Shown one piece after another: positions 1-11,417 of a stretch of 64,000 nucleotides of DNA. Origin of the DNA: Duganella lactea. GTDB taxonomy: Bacteria; Pseudomonadota; Gammaproteobacteria; Burkholderiales; Burkholderiaceae_D. The position numbers and the translations under genes are program-made. Below the pieces are notes generated by a model. It searched no databases and was not told where the DNA came from. It was given only the letters and a program-made list of their open reading frames with translations. The DNA lies in assembly GCF_009857505.1 (NCBI RefSeq), contig NZ_WWCP01000003.1, forward strand, positions 1-64,000, written 5' to 3'. Numbering within the stretch: the stretch's first letter is position 1; each line of letters starts with the position of its first letter.

Positions 1-90
1 CACGGGTTCAACTACCCAAAGTCTGGTCGGCGTCACCCTGCCTGACCGTTGCCACCTCCACATTATCCGGCGATGGCGCGGTAGATTCAA
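1..90. other. Intergenic stretch with no recognised gene
   Basis: I see no gene here. Positions 24-40 repeat, without mismatch, 17 bases found at 210-226 inside the 3' end of the glucokinase gene. Positions 1-12 resemble an internal stretch of the palindromic repeat that follows. This may be debris from a duplication next to the repeat. Confidence 0.4.
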
Positions 91-167
91 TATACGAGGT
101 CTGACATTCGCACACGGGCTCAACTGCTACGCAGTTGAGCCCGTGTGCGAATGTCAGACCTGACACC
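91..167. repeat. 77-bp palindromic repeat, copy 1
   Basis: Long inverted repeat that can fold into one hairpin with arms of up to 37 bases and a TAC loop. It is the same element as at 11305 and 16353. In this copy the outermost bases of the left arm (91-96) have drifted and no longer pair, while the right arm is intact. It starts 9 bases beyond the stop codon of the glucokinase gene. On the plus strand the right arm is followed by a GG plus T-run context shared with the remnant at 41504. Confidence 0.9.
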
Positions 168-175
168 GGTTTTTA

Positions 176-2056
176 TTAGCCGTCGAGGTGGGAGATCAGC
201 AGGCGGCGGTGGTCGGCGTCACCCTGGCTGCTCTTGTGCTCGACCACCAGGCGGGCGTTCTGCGCGTCCAGCGAGATGCCAACCGACAGGATGTCGATCA
301 GCAGCAGTTGCAGGATGCGCGAGATCATCGACAGGAACGTGGTGCTGTCCTCCGTGTGATCCACCGTCAGGCACACGCTGGCTTTCTTCGCCAGCGGCGA
401 GTGGCTGGCGGTGATGGCGATGACGTCGGCCCCGGCCGCGCGCGCCGCGTCCACCGCCGCCAGCAATTCAGGCAATTTTCCGGAATTCGATATCGCGATC
501 ACCACGTCGCCCGGCTTCAGCAGCTCGGCCGCCAGCGTCAGCAGGTGGGCGTCGCCATAGGCGGCGGTGGGGATGCGGAAACGGAAGAATTTGTGCTGGC
601 CGTCCAGCGCCACCACGCGCGAGTTGCCCATCGCGTAGAACTCGACCCGCTGCGCCTTGGCCACCAGCGCGATCGCCTTGTCCAGCGCGCGCACATCAAG
701 CTGATCGCGGAATTTCAAAATCGCCGAGACCGTGTTGTCGATCACTTTCGCGCTCAGGTCGTGCGTGCTGTCGCTGATCCGCACCTGGCTGTGCCGCACC
801 GGGATCGAGCCGGTCAGGCTGCTGGCGAACTTCAGCTTGAAGTCGGCCAGGCCAAGGAAACCCAGCGAGCGGCAGAAACGGATCACGGTCGGCTGGCTCA
901 CCTCGGCCAGCCGCGCGATGTCGGCGATCGGTTCGTTCAACACCAGCCGCGGCTGCTCCAGCACCAGTTGGGCGACGCGCTGCTCGGCCGGCGTCAGTTC
1001 GTGCTGCAGATGCTGCACACGCTCCATCAGCGTGTTGGCGCCGCTGCGCCCGCGCAGGTGTTCGGACAGGATCGTCGCCACGCCGTAAAACGCCGGATTC
1101 GGCGTCGTGATCACGTAGGTCGGAATCTCGGTCAGGTAGCTGGTGAAGCGTCCCTTGGCTTCAAAGCGCGCGCGGAACGGCGAGCTGGCGAACCATTCGC
1201 CCAGCCGCGGCACGATGCCGCCGCCAATGAAAAGGCCGCCGAACGCGCCCAGCGTCACCGCCAGGTTGGCGCTGGCGCCGCCCAGCATGGCGCAGAAGCA
1301 TTCCAGCACTTCCAGGCACAGCGGGTCCTTGTCGGTCAGCGCGCCGGCGATGATTTCCTGGGCGCTCAGCTCGCGCACCTGGCGGCCGTTGCGCCGCGCC
1401 AGCGCGCGGTAGGTGATTTCGATGCCGGGGCCCGAGATCAGCCGCTCGGTCGACACGTGCGACCAGGTCTGCCACGCGTATTGCAGGATCGCATACTCGC
1501 GCTCGTCCGCCGGCGCGAAGTTGGTGTGGCCGCCCTCCGACCCCAGCGTGACGAAGCCGTCCACCGTGGGAATCACGCCCGACACGCCCAGACCGGTACC
1601 CGGCCCCAGCACGCCGATCACCGAATTGGCCACCGGCTTGCCGCCGCCTACCTGCATCAGGTCGCCCGGCTTCAGGCCCGGCAGCGACATCGCCAGCGCC
1701 GTGAAATCGTTCACCAGCAGCAGCGTGTGCAGGCCGAGCGCACGGCGCACCGCGTCGGTGGAGAACTCCCAGTCGCGGTTGGTCATGCTGATGTGGTCGC
1801 CGCTGACCGGGTTGGCCACCGCCAGCGCCGCGTGTTTCAGGCCCAGGTTCATGCCGGCATGCTCGGACAGATAGCTGCGCACCAGGGCGACAATGTCCGG
1901 GTAGTCGTCGCACTGCAGCACGCGCACCGCGCGGAACTCGCCGGGGGCGGTCTGCAGCGCGAAGCGGGCGTGGGTGGCGCCGATGTCGGCCAGCAGGCGC
2001 GGGCCGTCGGCGAAGGCGCTACGGTGCAGTTTTTGATCCACTTCGGCAGGTTTCAT
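176..2056 (-). CDS. glk: Bifunctional glucokinase / RpiR-family transcriptional regulator
   Basis: A 626-residue fusion. The first ~340 residues are a ROK-unrelated bacterial glucokinase (ATP-dependent phosphorylation of glucose to glucose-6-phosphate): phosphate motif DIGATHAR at residues 24-31, a GPGTGLGVSG loop and an ISGPGIE stretch. Residues ~345-425 are an RpiR-type helix-turn-helix (LTPAEQRVAQL, then SQPTVIRFCRSLGF). Residues ~460-600 are a SIS sugar-phosphate-binding domain with ISNSGKLPELL. The layout suggests a regulator that senses the product, or a related sugar phosphate, of its own kinase half. Such fusions are known in Burkholderiales. The ATG at 2056 gives a complete N-terminus. 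A phosphoglucomutase gene lies further along at 7904-9535, in the same pathway but not the same operon. Confidence 0.93.
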   Translation of the reverse strand: MKPAEVDQKLHRSAFADGPRLLADIGATHARFALQTAPGEFRAVRVLQCDDYPDIVALVRSYLSEHAGMNLGLKHAALAVANPVSGDHISMTNRDWEFSTDAVRRALGLHTLLLVNDFTALAMSLPGLKPGDLMQVGGGKPVANSVIGVLGPGTGLGVSGVIPTVDGFVTLGSEGGHTNFAPADEREYAILQYAWQTWSHVSTERLISGPGIEITYRALARRNGRQVRELSAQEIIAGALTDKDPLCLEVLECFCAMLGGASANLAVTLGAFGGLFIGGGIVPRLGEWFASSPFRARFEAKGRFTSYLTEIPTYVITTPNPAFYGVATILSEHLRGRSGANTLMERVQHLQHELTPAEQRVAQLVLEQPRLVLNEPIADIARLAEVSQPTVIRFCRSLGFLGLADFKLKFASSLTGSIPVRHSQVRISDSTHDLSAKVIDNTVSAILKFRDQLDVRALDKAIALVAKAQRVEFYAMGNSRVVALDGQHKFFRFRIPTAAYGDAHLLTLAAELLKPGDVVIAISNSGKLPELLAAVDAARAAGADVIAITASHSPLAKKASVCLTVDHTEDSTTFLSMISRILQLLLIDILSVGISLDAQNARLVVEHKSSQGDADHRRLLISHLDG

Positions 2057-2214
2057 CGTCGTTCAGTCCGGACAGTTGGCGGAAGCATACCTGAATTGTT
2101 GATTTCCCACTACGCCGGGCGGGACGGCACGTCGCAATCACGCCCCGTGATGCGTTATAGTCCCGTTTTGCGGGGGGACGATGATCACCAATGACCGTCC
2201 CCAACAACAACGAC

Positions 2215-2261
2215 CGGGCATTTTTACCAGGATGCCCGCGATAACAGTAGTGGTCACACTA
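2215..2261 (+). promoter_or_regulatory. Two small hairpins in the leader of the peptide transporter gene
   Basis: A 7-bp stem (2215-2221 with 2232-2238) is followed by a 6-bp stem with a 4-base loop near 2246-2261. Both lie just upstream of the Shine-Dalgarno GGAG (2272-2275). They could affect transcript stability or translation. Only the pairing is seen; function is a guess. Confidence 0.3.
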
Positions 2262-2283
2262 CGCAACCACAGGAGTACACAGC

Positions 2284-3864
2284 GTGAGCAATAACGGCAA
2301 CGGGCCGATGCCCCGGCAAATTCCCTACATCATCGCCAACGAGGGCTGCGAGCGCTTCAGCTTTTACGGCATGCGCAACATCCTGACGCCCTTCTTGCTC
2401 AGTACGCTGCTATTGTTCATTCCGATCGGCGACCGCACCGCCGAGGCCAAGCATATCTTCCACACCTTTGTCATCGGCGTGTACTTCTTCCCGCTGCTGG
2501 GCGGCTGGATCGCCGACCGCTACTGGGGCAAGTACAAGACGGTGTTCTGGTTCAGCCTGATCTACGTGGCCGGCCACGCCTGCCTGGCGATTTTCGAGCA
2601 CAACCTGGAAGGCTTCTACCTCGGGCTGGCGCTGATCGCGTTCGGCTCGGGCGGCATCAAGCCGCTGGTGGTGGCCTTCGTCGGCGACCAGTTCGACCAG
2701 ACCAACAAGAACCGCGCCAAGCTGGTGTTCGACGCCTTCTACTGGATCATCAACTTCGGCTCCTTCTTCGCCTCGCTGCTGATGCCGGTGCTGCTGCGCG
2801 ACTACGGCCCGAGCGTGGCGTTCGGCATTCCGGGCCTGCTGATGGCGATCGCCACCGTGGTGTTCTGGCTGGGCCGCCACAAGTATGTGCACGTGCCGCC
2901 GGCCGCGCCCAATCCCGACGCCTTCAGCAGCGTCGCCCGCACCGCGCTGCTGGCGCATACGCCGGGGCAATCGCGTCCCGGCCTGTGGGTGGCCGGCGCC
3001 GGCGCCGTGGCGGCGCTGATCTCGCTGGGCCTGACGCCGTCGATCGGCTTCGTCATCGCCGCCTGCACGGCGCTGGTGCTGGTGCTGGTCTTCGGCGGCG
3101 TCGGCGTGTCGATGCAACTGGAGCGCGCGCGCGGCGTCCACACCGACGCCGCGGTAGAGGGTGTGCGCGCGGTGCTGCGCATCCTGATCGTGTTCGCCAT
3201 GATCACGCCGTTCTGGTCGCTGTTCGATCAGAAGGCCTCGACCTGGATCGTCCAGGCCAACGCCATGGACAGCCCGCTGCTGTCGATCTTCGGCTGGGAG
3301 TTCACGCTGCTGCCGGCGCAGATGCAGGCGGTCAATCCGATTCTGGTGATGTTGCTGATCCCGCTGAACAACATCCTGCTGTTCCCGCTGATGCGCGCCA
3401 TCGGCATCACGCCAACGCCGCTGCGCCGCATGGGCCTGGGCATCGCGCTGTCGGCCTCGTCGTGGGTGGTGATCGGCATGATCCAGCTGTGGATGGATGG
3501 CGGCGACCACGTGTCGATCCTGTGGCAGTTGCTGCCGTATGCGCTGCTGACGCTGGGCGAGGTGCTGGTGTCGGCCACCGGCCTGGAGTTCGCTTACAGC
3601 CAGGCGCCGGCGTCGATGAAGGGCATCATTCTGAGTTTCTGGTATCTGGCCGTCACGGTCGGCAACCTGTGGGTGCTGATCGTCAACTCGGCGGTGAAGA
3701 ACGATGTGGTCGGCGGCTGGATCGCCCACAGCGGGCTCAGTCCGATCGCCTTCCAGATGTTCTTCTTCGCCGCCTTTGCCGCCGTGGTCACCGCCATCTT
3801 CGCGCTGTACGCCACGCGCTACAAGATGGTGGACAACTATCGTTCTGCTACAAGTCAACCTTGA
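2284..3864 (+). CDS. POT/PTR-family proton-coupled peptide transporter
   Basis: A 526-residue inner-membrane protein of the major facilitator type. The N-terminus carries the POT signature around residues 18-32 (ANEGCERFSFYGMRNI, a form of the ExxERFxYY motif), and many hydrophobic segments follow. Family members import di- and tripeptides with protons. The start is GTG at 2284, preceded by GGAG with 8 bases of spacing. The last 17 bases overlap the 3' end of the convergent TonB-dependent receptor gene. Substrate range cannot be read from sequence. Confidence 0.9.
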   Translation: MSNNGNGPMPRQIPYIIANEGCERFSFYGMRNILTPFLLSTLLLFIPIGDRTAEAKHIFHTFVIGVYFFPLLGGWIADRYWGKYKTVFWFSLIYVAGHACLAIFEHNLEGFYLGLALIAFGSGGIKPLVVAFVGDQFDQTNKNRAKLVFDAFYWIINFGSFFASLLMPVLLRDYGPSVAFGIPGLLMAIATVVFWLGRHKYVHVPPAAPNPDAFSSVARTALLAHTPGQSRPGLWVAGAGAVAALISLGLTPSIGFVIAACTALVLVLVFGGVGVSMQLERARGVHTDAAVEGVRAVLRILIVFAMITPFWSLFDQKASTWIVQANAMDSPLLSIFGWEFTLLPAQMQAVNPILVMLLIPLNNILLFPLMRAIGITPTPLRRMGLGIALSASSWVVIGMIQLWMDGGDHVSILWQLLPYALLTLGEVLVSATGLEFAYSQAPASMKGIILSFWYLAVTVGNLWVLIVNSAVKNDVVGGWIAHSGLSPIAFQMFFFAAFAAVVTAIFALYATRYKMVDNYRSATSQP

Positions 3865-5923
3865 CGCGGGCGACGATATTGCGGGCCACGCCCGGCACCA
3901 CGTACAGGTTGCTCCACGAGTTGCTGTAGTACTCGCGGTTGAACAGATTGTTGACGTCCAGCGACAGGCGGGTGCGCTGGTCGACCTGCCAGTAGCCCAG
4001 CAGCTTGGCGGTCGCATACGACGGCAGCGAGTACGTGTCGGCCGGATTGCCGGAGCGCTCGCCAACGTAGTTGGCGCCGCCGCCGATGCCCCAGCGGCCA
4101 CCGCCCGCCAGCGCCGCCTCGCGGATCAGCAGCAGGCCGGCGCTGGTCTTCGGCACGTTCATCAGGCGCGCGCCGCTGCGCAGCGTGCTGTCCTTCGTCA
4201 CGCGCGCGTCGATCCACGCGAAGTTGGCGCTGACGCGCCAGTGGTCGTCGAGCTGGCCGAAGGCGTCGGCTTCAAAGCCGCTGCTCTTGACCTCGCCCGC
4301 CGCCACCGAGTAGCCCGGCACATCGCTGGCGGTCAGCACATTGGTCTTGGTGATGTCGAACACGGCGAAGTTGGCGCCGAGGCGTTCGTCCGCGCTCAGC
4401 AGCTTGAGGCCGGCCTCATACGAGGTCGCATGCTGCGGATCGAAGGCGCGGCCGGCGATGTCGGTGCCGCTGTTGCCGCGGAACGATTTGCCGGCCGACA
4501 GATACAGCGAACTCCACGCGGTCGGCAGATAGGTCAGGCCGGCACGCGGCGACACTTCGCTCTGCTTCTGGCGGACGTCGGTCTTGGCCACGCGGTTGAT
4601 CGCGTGCTGCTGGTACTCGTCCCAGCGCAGGCCGGCCAGCAGCTTCCACTGTGACGACAGGCTGATCTGATCCTGCGCGAACAGCGCCTTCACGCGCTGC
4701 TGCTCGTCCGAGCTGCTGGTCAGCAGCGTCAGCGGCGGCGCCGGCTTGCCGTACACCGGCGCGTAGATATCGATCGGGTAATTGGTCGAACGCTGAATCT
4801 CGATATTCATGAACAGGCTCGACGCCTCGGCGCCGAACAGCACCGTGTGGCCGATCGCGCCGGTCTCGAACTTGCCCTCGACCTCCGCCTGCATCGACAC
4901 ATCGCGCGACGGCAGCTGGCGCCAGGTGGCCTGACGGTTCAGCGTGCGGTTGTCGGCGGCCAGCGAAGTGGCCTCGGTGTACTCGCCATCGAAGGTGCTT
5001 TCCTTGTAGCTGGCGCCGACCTTGGCGCGCCAGCCCTCAGCCAGCACGCGGTCCAGCGTCAGCTGATGGGTATCGCTGTTCAGACGCATATTGCGGTCGG
5101 ACGGCTCGTTGAGCACGCGGTCGCGCGGCAGCGTGCCCAGCACGCCGCGCACATTGATGATGCCGCGATCCAGCGGCGTGTTCGCGCGCATGAACTCGCC
5201 CTCGTAATTCAGCACGGTGGCGTTATCGATCACCCAGGTCAGCGCCGGCGCCACCAGATGGCGCCGGTTGTCCAGCAGCGACGAGCGGCTCATGCCCTCT
5301 TCCGTCATCAGGTTGAGGCGGTAGGCGACGTTGCTGCTCAGGGCGCCGGTGCTGTCCAATGTCGCGCGGCGCAGGCCACGGCTGCCGACGCTCGCCTCGG
5401 CCACATTGTGAGCCGTGAACATCGGCTTCTTGGTGACGATGTTGATGGTGCCGCCCGGCTCGGTGCTGCCATACACGGCGGACGCCGGTCCCTTGAGGAA
5501 TTCGAAGCGCTCCACGGTGGCGGTGTCGCGTGGCGGGTTGTAGCCGCGCGAACCGGCGAAGCCGTTGACCAGGAAGCCCATTTCAGTGCTGCTGAAGCCA
5601 CGGATGCCGAAGTTGTCCCAGGTGCCGCCAAAGTCGTTCAGCCGCGAGATGCCGCTGACATAATCAACCGTGTCGGCCAGGCGCAAGGCGCCCAGGTCTT
5701 CGATCTGCTGCGCCGTCATCACGCGTACCGCCTGCGGCAGCTCGCGCAGCGGCGTGTCGGTGCGGGTGGCGCCGCTGGAATGCGATGGATTATAGCGATC
5801 AGTGCTGCGGTCACCGGACACCGTGACCTGGGGCAGCGCCTGCTCGCCCTCCTGCGCAAACAGCAGCGGCGCGGCGGACATCAGACCAACCGCGAGGGCG
5901 GAACTTCGAATGCGAAACAACAT
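3848..5923 (-). CDS. TonB-dependent siderophore receptor
   Basis: About 691 residues from the ATG at 5923; an upstream in-frame extension lacks a signal peptide. Residues 1-23 form a signal peptide ending near LLFAQ. The plug domain follows (LRELPQAVRVMTAQQIEDLG, then GFSSTEMGFLVNG and the LKGPASAVYGSTEPGGTINIVTKKP block). The C-terminal barrel ends ARNIVARVKVDL. This is the FhuA/FhuE/FpvA-like architecture for outer-membrane uptake of ferric siderophores. A Fur-box-like sequence lies ~36 bases upstream, which fits iron repression. No FecR/FecI pair is adjacent. The ligand is unknown. Confidence 0.93.
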   Translation of the reverse strand: MLFRIRSSALAVGLMSAAPLLFAQEGEQALPQVTVSGDRSTDRYNPSHSSGATRTDTPLRELPQAVRVMTAQQIEDLGALRLADTVDYVSGISRLNDFGGTWDNFGIRGFSSTEMGFLVNGFAGSRGYNPPRDTATVERFEFLKGPASAVYGSTEPGGTINIVTKKPMFTAHNVAEASVGSRGLRRATLDSTGALSSNVAYRLNLMTEEGMSRSSLLDNRRHLVAPALTWVIDNATVLNYEGEFMRANTPLDRGIINVRGVLGTLPRDRVLNEPSDRNMRLNSDTHQLTLDRVLAEGWRAKVGASYKESTFDGEYTEATSLAADNRTLNRQATWRQLPSRDVSMQAEVEGKFETGAIGHTVLFGAEASSLFMNIEIQRSTNYPIDIYAPVYGKPAPPLTLLTSSSDEQQRVKALFAQDQISLSSQWKLLAGLRWDEYQQHAINRVAKTDVRQKQSEVSPRAGLTYLPTAWSSLYLSAGKSFRGNSGTDIAGRAFDPQHATSYEAGLKLLSADERLGANFAVFDITKTNVLTASDVPGYSVAAGEVKSSGFEADAFGQLDDHWRVSANFAWIDARVTKDSTLRSGARLMNVPKTSAGLLLIREAALAGGGRWGIGGGANYVGERSGNPADTYSLPSYATAKLLGYWQVDQRTRLSLDVNNLFNREYYSNSWSNLYVVPGVARNIVARVKVDL

Positions 5924-5958
5924 ACAGTACCCGTAGAGAAAGAAGAAAGTCCGACAAT

Positions 5959-5977
5959 ATAAATGAGAAGCATTATC
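5959..5977 (-). promoter_or_regulatory. Probable Fur box upstream of the TonB receptor
   Basis: These 19 bases match 14 of 19 positions of the classical Fur consensus (GATAATGATAATCATTATC), with the CATTATC half intact. The site lies ~36 bases before the receptor start codon, where a bound repressor would block transcription. Confidence 0.7.
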
Positions 5978-6159
5978 AATTGCAAATTTTTCTCGCGCAC
6001 GATTCCGCAAACTTTACGCGGCGGGAGCGACGCCGTGATACCATATCTTTACTCGTAGAAATAATATTGACATTTCCTCTATTTCGAGCCCCATCCCCGC
6101 TCCCGATCTTCGCCGTGCCCTGACCCGCATTGCACCTGAACTGCTTGACGGATTTGCAC

Positions 6160-9589
<3,430 letters not shown>

Positions 9590-9635
9590 TTACCTCAGAC
9601 AGGCTGCGCCTCGTCGCCCCCTATGCGCGCACCGC

Positions 9636-11270
9636 TTACAGACGGTCGAGCAGCTGTTGTTCGGCGCGGTCGCTGAGGACCAGCACCAGCTTCAGGCGCG
9701 CGCGCGTCATGCCGACGAACAGCTTGCGCAGCACCAGCTGGTCCATCTGCTCAAAATCGATTTCGGTGAAGATGATGGCCGGCGCCGACTGGCCCTTGAA
9801 GCGGCAAACCGATTCCGCCAGCAGGCCGCCGTCGCGGTACTGCGGATTGCCGAACAAATCGTATTCACCGGTGAAGGACTTCAGCGTATGCACCTCGCTC
9901 AACTGATCCAGGTGCAGGATCACCGACTTTTCCCGCCCGCGGAACGAAGCGATGGCGATGTCGTGCCGCGCGAAGCCGGCCGACAGGCACGAGCTGATGG
10001 CTTTGCGCGTTTGCACCAGCATCGCCTCGGTGTCGCCGTGCGGGTAGACCAGTTCCTCGATATCGGCGCCCTTGAACGGGCTGCCCGCCTCCACCGGCGT
10101 CTGCGTCGCGCCGATCGACGCCAGGAGGTCGACGATCTGGCGCGGGCTGCGGTAGTTGGTGTCCGAATGCAGCTTGACCCAGCCAGGCAAGTCCACGCTG
10201 TCCTTGCCGTACAGGTTCTGGTTCGGATCTTCCAGCCAGATGGCGCGGCCGTCCGGCTTCAGCATGCGCAGCACGATATCGCGCCACGCCGCCGAAAAAT
10301 CCTGGCCCTCGTCGACGATCAGCACATCGTAGCGCCAGTCCGGCGGCAGTTCGGAGGACGCCATCTGCGCCTCGATATCGCTCCACACATCCGGCGCGGC
10401 GTAATTGGGAATCTGCCCGCGCTGGCGGGCGAAGGCATCGCTCAGCGAATGGAAGCTGGTCACGCGGCCGCCCGGCGGCACCAGGCTCTCGATATGATCG
10501 GCCAGCGGCCGGTTGTAGCACACGTACAGCGGACACAGGCCGGCGTCGATGGCGGCGGTGTACTCGGCCAGCGCCAGCTGCGTCTTGCCGCTGCCGGCGG
10601 TACCGGCCACGCGCAGACGGAACGGCGCGAACTCCAACCGATGCGCCCAGGTCGCCAGGCCGCCCGACAACCGCGCCACCATGCGCGCGGCGTTGCCGAT
10701 CATCGCGCTCGGATCGGGACGAAGGCTGAGCATATTGCCGAGGAAGCGCGTCACCTTGTCGAACTGTGCATCCGGCCTGGCGTCGGTGACGGGCAGGATA
10801 TCGCGCACCATGCGGGCCAGTTGCGTCTTGTTGTTGGCATCGACGATATGGCGCGGGTCCAGGCCCGCCAAATGCGGATCGCGCACAATGTAGTCGGGGC
10901 AGTAGAGCAGATAATCGATCGACAGCGCGCCGCCGAAACGCTCGGTCAGCACGCTGATGGCGCGCATGATGTGCTGCGCCACCTTGCGCGGCTTGCCGGC
11001 GTACTGCTTCACCAGACCATCCGGCGTCTCGTTGAGGAAGCCGGCGATCTGCTCGATCAACAGCAGGCGGCCGTTCGGCGCCACGATCACAAAGTCCACC
11101 TGATCGAAGGCCGAAAAACCCTTCTCCACATTCGTCCAGTGCACGCCGTGATAGATATGATACGGCGCCTCGGCCAGGGTAGTGTTCAGATAAGCCAGCG
11201 TTTCGATCTCGCGCGCCGCCGCGCCGGTCGCCGACATCTCTTGCCAGCCGGTAGGGTGAAGATGAGCCAT
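9636..11270 (-). CDS. NERD-domain UvrD/Rep-like DNA helicase
   Basis: About 544 residues from the ATG at 11270; the frame continues into the adjacent palindromic repeat, but those codons are probably not translated. Residues ~15-130 resemble a NERD nuclease-related domain (DQVDFVIVAPNGRLLLIEQIAGF). A superfamily 1 helicase core follows: Walker A GTAGSGKTQLAL, Walker B VLIVDEGQDF, a TNYRSPRQIV motif, and a motif VI-like LFVGMTRARLKLVLVLS near the C-terminus. Such proteins are presumed to act in DNA repair or processing, sometimes in defence. It stands alone here, with no defence partners nearby. Confidence 0.85.
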   Translation of the reverse strand: MAHLHPTGWQEMSATGAAAREIETLAYLNTTLAEAPYHIYHGVHWTNVEKGFSAFDQVDFVIVAPNGRLLLIEQIAGFLNETPDGLVKQYAGKPRKVAQHIMRAISVLTERFGGALSIDYLLYCPDYIVRDPHLAGLDPRHIVDANNKTQLARMVRDILPVTDARPDAQFDKVTRFLGNMLSLRPDPSAMIGNAARMVARLSGGLATWAHRLEFAPFRLRVAGTAGSGKTQLALAEYTAAIDAGLCPLYVCYNRPLADHIESLVPPGGRVTSFHSLSDAFARQRGQIPNYAAPDVWSDIEAQMASSELPPDWRYDVLIVDEGQDFSAAWRDIVLRMLKPDGRAIWLEDPNQNLYGKDSVDLPGWVKLHSDTNYRSPRQIVDLLASIGATQTPVEAGSPFKGADIEELVYPHGDTEAMLVQTRKAISSCLSAGFARHDIAIASFRGREKSVILHLDQLSEVHTLKSFTGEYDLFGNPQYRDGGLLAESVCRFKGQSAPAIIFTEIDFEQMDQLVLRKLFVGMTRARLKLVLVLSDRAEQQLLDRL

Positions 11271-11304
11271 AAATTCAACGCCATCATAAAAAAGCCTATT
11301 GTAC

Positions 11305-11381
11305 GGTGTCAGGTCTGACATTCGCACACGGGCTCAACTGCTACGCAGTTGAGCCCGTGTGCGAATGTCAGACCTGACACC
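11305..11381. repeat. 77-bp palindromic repeat, copy 2
   Basis: Perfect inverted repeat: 37-base arms around a TAC loop. Each outer end is also a short palindrome (TGTCAG-N2-CTGACA). It lies between the divergent helicase and M2 peptidase genes, 34 bases upstream of the helicase start, so it is in promoter or leader territory rather than behind a gene. Confidence 0.97.
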
Positions 11382-11417
11382 ATGTATTATTCGCTATCAA
11401 CACTCAGGGAGATGTCT

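Noticed and set aside
145..414. Short frame beginning inside the palindromic repeat (MRMSDLTP start)
   Set aside because: The same start appears at other repeat copies, so it is an artefact of the repeat.
188..2194. 668-codon frame on the plus strand opposite glk
   Set aside because: Shadow of the glucokinase/RpiR gene in high-GC DNA; no motifs, Arg/Gln/His-rich translation.
9636..11270. NERD-helicase as part of a defence island
   Set aside because: Neighbours are housekeeping genes (pgm, peptidase); no nuclease, methylase or other defence partner is adjacent.
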